Shown in pieces: positions 63,223 to 64,000 of a DNA stretch of 64,000 nucleotides. The stretch is from Paenirhodobacter enshiensis (GTDB lineage: Bacteria > Pseudomonadota > Alphaproteobacteria > Rhodobacterales > Rhodobacteraceae). The stretch covers positions 1 to 64,000 of the forward strand of contig NZ_JFZB01000018.1 in assembly GCF_000740785.1 (NCBI RefSeq), given 5' to 3'. Both the position numbers and the translations under genes were made by a program. How positions within the stretch are numbered: position 1 is the stretch's first letter; the number at the start of each line of letters is the position of its first letter. The notes under the pieces were generated by a model. That model did no database searches, was not told the origin of the DNA, and saw only the letters and a list, made by a program, of their open reading frames with translations.

Positions 63223-63555
63223 ATGATCGCGCCGATGGTTCTGGCGGTACTTTGCGCATGCACGCCGTCACCGCAGGTGGTTTCCGATTACAACGGTTAC
63301 AGCGTTCGACTGACCGGCGAGGGCCGCGAGCCCGACCCGGATACCGTGCGCCACGCCGAGCGCATCTGCGCCTCGCGCGGTCTCGGGACGGAATACGCTT
63401 CGAGCACGTATTCCCGCGATAGTCTCGGGCCGACCAGTCACCTGTTCCTGTGCATTGGCGCGCGGACTTCGTCTTCGGCCGCCGCGCCGATGGTCATTCG
63501 GGGCCCGGCGGCCAAGGCCGGCGAGAGCTATTTCAGCTCGGCCGCGACGATGTGA
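63223..63555 (+). CDS. Small predicted lipoprotein
   Basis: A 110-residue protein starting with MIAPMVLAVLCAC, a short hydrophobic leader with a lipobox-like LCAC, so C13 would be lipidated. The mature part includes VVSDYNGYSVRLTGEGREPD and a second cysteine pair (C in ERICASRG and FLCIGA) that could form a disulphide. The function is unknown. It lies 86 bp after the GH13 gene and overlaps the convergent partial gene by 23 bp. Confidence 0.65.
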   Translation: MIAPMVLAVLCACTPSPQVVSDYNGYSVRLTGEGREPDPDTVRHAERICASRGLGTEYASSTYSRDSLGPTSHLFLCIGARTSSSAAAPMVIRGPAAKAGESYFSSAATM

Positions 63556-64000
63556 CGGCCGTCTCGTCCATGTCGCTGGCGACGGCGGCACGGAAATCCG
63601 CGAGCAACGCCGGATCCGCAGAATGGACGAGGTTCCAGTTCGGAATGAACGGCAGCTCCTGCGGGTTGTCGAGGAAACTTTGCCCGGCCTGCATGATGTT
63701 CTCGGCGAACAGCGCGATGGAGCGTTCCTCGGCATGGCGGTCGAAGCTGAGCCCGTTCATCTGCGCATCGTGCGAATAGACTTCGAGCATGTCGAGCGCG
63801 CGGCGGTGATAGGTCGCCTTCAGCGTGCGGAACACGTTGAACGAGAACACCGTCCCGTCCGCCGCGAGCTTGCGGAAGATCGCCTTGCAGATGTCGAGCG
63901 ACATCCGGTTCAGCCCGGCCTGCGCGTCCTCGGCCGACAGCTCCTGATGCTTGTGGTCGTAATTGTCGGCAATGTCGACCTGACAGACCGCGCGCGGGCC
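63533..64000 (-). CDS. Unidentified protein, C-terminal part (5' end beyond window)
   Basis: An open frame runs on the minus strand from the window edge to 63533, about 155 residues visible. The part near the edge (VCQVDIADNYDHKHQELSAED) is in frame with the ATG at 63904, which is therefore probably internal. The visible sequence is soluble and mixed alpha/beta or helical (SFNVFRTLKATYHRRALDML; ERSIALFAENIMQAGQSFLD). I do not recognise the family with confidence. Confidence 0.65.
   Translation of the reverse strand, partial: GPRAVCQVDIADNYDHKHQELSAEDAQAGLNRMSLDICKAIFRKLAADGTVFSFNVFRTLKATYHRRALDMLEVYSHDAQMNGLSFDRHAEERSIALFAENIMQAGQSFLDNPQELPFIPNWNLVHSADPALLADFRAAVASDMDETAVTSSRPS

Noticed and set aside
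1-64000. tRNA, rRNA or riboswitch genes
   Set aside because: I read the intergenic spaces on both strands and saw no cloverleaf, rRNA-like segment or recognisable riboswitch, including ahead of purU and the GcvT-like genes where a glycine riboswitch might be expected.

Overview
The window is high-GC chromosomal DNA with densely packed genes and strong GC3 coding bias. It suggests an alphaproteobacterium of the Rhodobacterales (Rhodobacteraceae / Roseobacter type). The evidence is the trimethylamine and dimethylamine oxidation gene set (tmm, tdm, dmmDABC), the Rhodobacterales-style Hint protein, an FnrL-type box, and ABC, GntR and LysR modules typical of the group. I see no rRNA, tRNA, CRISPR array, transposase or phage gene.

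Region 1 (1-12968) is a methylated-amine and one-carbon island. The end of folD and purU handle tetrahydrofolate-bound C1 units. A GntR regulator and a lone, apparently signal-less binding protein follow. Then come tmm (trimethylamine to TMAO), tdm (TMAO to dimethylamine plus formaldehyde) and dmmDABC (dimethylamine to methylamine). The convergent ammonium channel gene amt can recover the nitrogen.

Region 2 (13095-27623) holds two paralogous polar amino-acid ABC transporter clusters (14351-17223, and 25483-27623 without an ATPase gene). Between them lie two LysR regulators, a Rieske oxygenase with the glutamate seen in quaternary-amine oxygenases, a DUF1003 membrane protein, a Fic enzyme with a winged-helix tail and two palindromic operators, an inositol-monophosphatase-like enzyme, a CpdA-like phosphoesterase and a CPA1 sodium/proton antiporter.

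Region 3 (27756-41124) holds a RidA deaminase and the arginine deiminase operon arcDABC behind an Fnr-type box. It is followed by a GntR regulator heading a glutathione / gamma-glutamyl peptide import operon: binding protein, two permeases, a cytoplasmic gamma-glutamyltransferase and a fused double ATPase resembling GsiA.

Region 4 (41143-49904) is the least described part. A five-gene minus-strand operon encodes a degenerate GTPase, a full dynamin-like GTPase, a small partly degenerate GTPase, a Roadblock/LC7-like protein and an unknown protein. It is divergent from a Hint-domain protein that is preceded by an 8-bp tandem repeat. A DUF1612-like helix-turn-helix protein follows.

Region 5 (50117-59326) is the urea transporter operon urtABCDE. 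Convergent to it is a two-component system whose hybrid kinase has an NCS1-transporter-like membrane domain and a cysteine-rich linker. Region 6 (59468-64000) holds an OsmC-like protein, two flavin-reductase-like proteins, a GH13 sucrose-phosphorylase-like enzyme lacking an obvious start codon, a small lipoprotein and a partial unknown gene.

Nearly all the genes concern taking up and dismantling small nitrogenous compounds (methylamines, amino acids, arginine, gamma-glutamyl peptides, urea). A family of palindromic intergenic repeats of about 63 bp occurs three times between operons.
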